This document shows, piece by piece, positions 7,051-8,563 of a stretch of DNA of 8,563 bases. The DNA lies in contig CAUBQN010000062.1 of NCBI GenBank assembly GCA_958438125.1, positions 1 to 8,563 of the forward strand, in the 5' to 3' direction. The translations under genes and the position numbers were made by a program. Under the pieces are notes generated by a model that did not search any database, was not told where the DNA came from, and saw only the letters and a list, made by a program, of their open reading frames with translations. The stretch comes from an uncultured Collinsella sp. (lineage in GTDB: Bacteria > Actinomycetota > Coriobacteriia > Coriobacteriales > Coriobacteriaceae). How positions within the stretch are numbered: position 1 is the stretch's first letter; every line of letters begins with the position of its first letter.

Positions 7051-8358
7051 CTACTGCGACTTGGGATGCTTCTTCTTATTGAGTGCCAACGGAGATACGC
7101 GAATACCATCGCCTGTCTGGCGCACATAGGCTTTATGAGCCGGCTTAGCGGTCCCAGAAGCCTTCTGAGCGCGCTTCTTGGGATCAACGGTAACAGCATT
7201 CGTGGGGTGCGGCTTAGTGGGCGCAGAGGGCGTCTGAGGCGTGCGACCGAGCTTGCGCATCACGCAATCCCAGCGCGCATGGATGCTCTCGTTGTGGGCG
7301 CTCTTAAGTCCCAGCAGGGGCGCAGCCAAAATGGTCGGCGCAATAAACGTAATGAGGCGCCACAGCAGATAGCCAGCGGTCGAAGCCGACCCAAAGAAAT
7401 GACCCAAGAACAATGCAAAGCCGCCCTCAGCGCCACCAGTTCCACCGGGCAGGGGGACCGCAGAGCTCAGCAGCTGGACAAAGGCGCTCGCGGCCATGAC
7501 CGAGAAAAAGTCGACCTCGTGGTGGCCAAAGGCAAGCATCAGGAAATACGGCACGAGGTAGAAAAACGCGAGTTGCAGCATGGTGATGACCACCGTGAGC
7601 AGCATGGAAGAAAAATGTCCGGCTGAAAGCTTGAACTTCTCGGAGAAGGAGTAGATCTCGCCATCGACAAACGTGCGCCATCCCTCGATCTTAGTGGCCG
7701 AGACACCAATGCGCTCGAGCCAATTGATGATGCAATGGGCGACGCGCGTGACGGTCTTAGGCATGAGAGCGACGGCGAAGATGCCCAGCAAGATGCAGCA
7801 GTGCCCACCAAAGCTAAAGACGCACAGCAGCGTCATGTCGCCATAGCGCTCGGCAAAAAACGGCATGCGAGCAAGCAGTAGGATAGCGCCCCAGGCAACG
7901 AGGCCAAACTGATACACGATAAAGCGCGTGAACTGCGTGGCGCCAGCCTCGCCGACATTTTGGCCCGCCTTGGTCAGGCGGTAGATCTGGGCGGGAGTCG
8001 AGCCCATCATCATGGGCGTCAGGTTGCCAAAGAAGATGCCGCTCGCCTCGACCGAAATCAGGTCGCGGATGCCGACGGGTGAATATGGGTCGAGCCAGAC
8101 GGCGATCGCATAGGCCACAATGCCAAAGAAAAGATACATGAACATGCAGAGACACGCGACAACGAGCCATGACGCCTGGACGCTCGACATAGCGGCCCAG
8201 AACTGCCCCATCTGCCCGGTTACCACCAGATAGACGATATAACCCACCAGCACGACGCCGATAAAGATGGCGCCGCGGCGTGCGCTCTTATTGTCATCTC
8301 CGCCCGAGGCCTCAACTTCGACCTGGGGCTTAGACGTATGCTGAGAGGACTCCGTCAT
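7051..8358 (-). CDS. LPG_synthase_TM / UPF0104 flippase-like integral membrane protein
   Basis: Encodes 435 residues from the ATG at 8358, which has AGAAGGAG 4 nt upstream; in-frame codons up to 8424 lack support. After a hydrophilic N-terminus (1-28) there are about eight hydrophobic segments, near 29-47, 63-88, 105-118, 145-163, 176-199, 251-278, 285-301 and 327-350. Family hallmarks are GNLTPMMMGSTPAQIYRLTKAG at 111-132 and the very conserved SSAVPLPGGTGGAEGG at 298-313. These match the transmembrane domain of MprF-like lysylphosphatidylglycerol synthases/flippases. The catalytic aminoacyl-transferase domain is absent. The tail 371-435 is rich in Lys, Pro and Thr and probably cytoplasmic. 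Inferred role: moving or handling a lipid-linked substrate across the cytoplasmic membrane; substrate unknown. It lies upstream of, and in the same direction as, the TetR gene. Confidence 0.9.
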   Translation of the reverse strand: MTESSQHTSKPQVEVEASGGDDNKSARRGAIFIGVVLVGYIVYLVVTGQMGQFWAAMSSVQASWLVVACLCMFMYLFFGIVAYAIAVWLDPYSPVGIRDLISVEASGIFFGNLTPMMMGSTPAQIYRLTKAGQNVGEAGATQFTRFIVYQFGLVAWGAILLLARMPFFAERYGDMTLLCVFSFGGHCCILLGIFAVALMPKTVTRVAHCIINWLERIGVSATKIEGWRTFVDGEIYSFSEKFKLSAGHFSSMLLTVVITMLQLAFFYLVPYFLMLAFGHHEVDFFSVMAASAFVQLLSSAVPLPGGTGGAEGGFALFLGHFFGSASTAGYLLWRLITFIAPTILAAPLLGLKSAHNESIHARWDCVMRKLGRTPQTPSAPTKPHPTNAVTVDPKKRAQKASGTAKPAHKAYVRQTGDGIRVSPLALNKKKHPKSQ

Positions 8359-8380
8359 GAGACTCCTTCTAACAGTCAAA

Positions 8381-8397
8381 ATATCTTGGATATTGTA
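8381..8397 (-). promoter_or_regulatory. Probable -10 and small dyad, flippase-like gene promoter
   Basis: On the minus strand a good -10 element, TACAAT, lies at 8392-8397, about 34 nt upstream of the start codon. The -35 (TTCTGT, 16 nt further upstream) is weak. A short palindrome, ATATC-TTG-GATAT (8381-8393), overlaps the -10 and likely start point and could be an operator. It does not resemble the TetR dyad. Confidence 0.4.
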
Positions 8398-8460
8398 CCC
8401 GCAAGGACCATAGACAGAACGCAAAGCTCTGGTTCAAACGGGAATTGCAGACGGTTGTTT

Positions 8461-8499
8461 GAAAATAAAAAAACCCGGCCTTCCATGGGAAGCCCGGGT
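8461..8499 (-). terminator. Rho-independent terminator of the tRNA-Glu transcript
   Basis: Read on the minus strand, a GC-rich 12-bp stem with one mismatch (arms 8488-8499 and 8473-8484) is followed by TTTTTTTATTTT. It lies 11 nt after the tRNA 3' end, so it ends that transcript before the flippase-like gene. Confidence 0.9.
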
Positions 8500-8509
8500 A
8501 TCAAATGCG

Positions 8510-8563
8510 TGGTAGCCCGTACCAGATTCGAACTGGTGATCTCCGCCTTGAGAGGGCGGCGTC
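8510..8563 (-). tRNA. tRNA-Glu(CTC), 5' part cut by window edge
   Basis: The minus strand shows an anticodon arm CCGCC-CTCTCAA-GGCGG, giving anticodon CTC, then a short variable region, a T arm ACCAG-TTCGAAT-CTGGT, and the acceptor 3' strand ACGGGCT with discriminator A and an encoded CCA. The 5' acceptor strand and most of the D arm lie beyond position 8563. The anticodon CTC reads the Glu codon GAG. The anticodon arm matches the pattern of actinobacterial tRNA-Glu genes. Confidence 0.9.

Noticed and set aside
1..8563. CRISPR array, transposase or phage genes
   Set aside because: No regularly spaced direct repeats and no transposase, integrase or phage motifs were found; the 19-nt repeats are inverted and far apart.

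Overview
The window looks like chromosomal DNA of a GC-rich, anaerobic gut actinobacterium of the Coriobacteriia, probably Collinsella-like. That placement is an inference. It rests on the GC-rich coding sequence, an iron-uptake cassette of a type common in gut anaerobes, a radical SAM protein resembling families of strict anaerobes, and intergenic palindromes of a kind I associate with such genomes. No rRNA or other marker is present to confirm it.

Layout. Positions 47-4512 hold four tightly packed plus-strand genes: a small lipoprotein, a lipoprotein substrate-binding protein, a FecCD-type permease, and an ABC ATPase with an extra C-terminal domain. They form one operon for ABC import of an iron-containing ligand (iron-siderophore, heme or a corrinoid; the ligand cannot be read from the sequence). 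The small lipoprotein and the N-terminal part of the binding protein appear to share one beta-rich, NEAT-like domain, so the cassette may carry two copies of a surface capture module.

Positions 4513-4700 are an AT-rich promoter region. It is followed by a plus-strand radical SAM gene (4701-6134). The gap 6135-6322 holds a strong hairpin terminator and a long palindromic repeat element. On the minus strand lie a TetR-family regulator (6323-6934) and, upstream of it, a polytopic membrane protein of the LPG_synthase_TM/UPF0104 flippase-like family (7051-8358). At the right edge is a partial minus-strand tRNA-Glu(CTC) followed by its Rho-independent terminator.

The most interesting observation is regulatory. 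A motif of the form TAATCTAC-N8-ATTATC occurs exactly twice that I can find: once in the leader of the TetR gene (6978-7002), where it is a perfect 7-bp dyad, and once in the radical SAM promoter region (4646-4670). This suggests that the regulator controls both itself and the radical SAM enzyme. Together with the flippase-like membrane protein, the right half may be a small regulated membrane- or lipid-related system. A second notable feature is a 19-nt repeat present in inverted orientation on both sides of the radical SAM gene.
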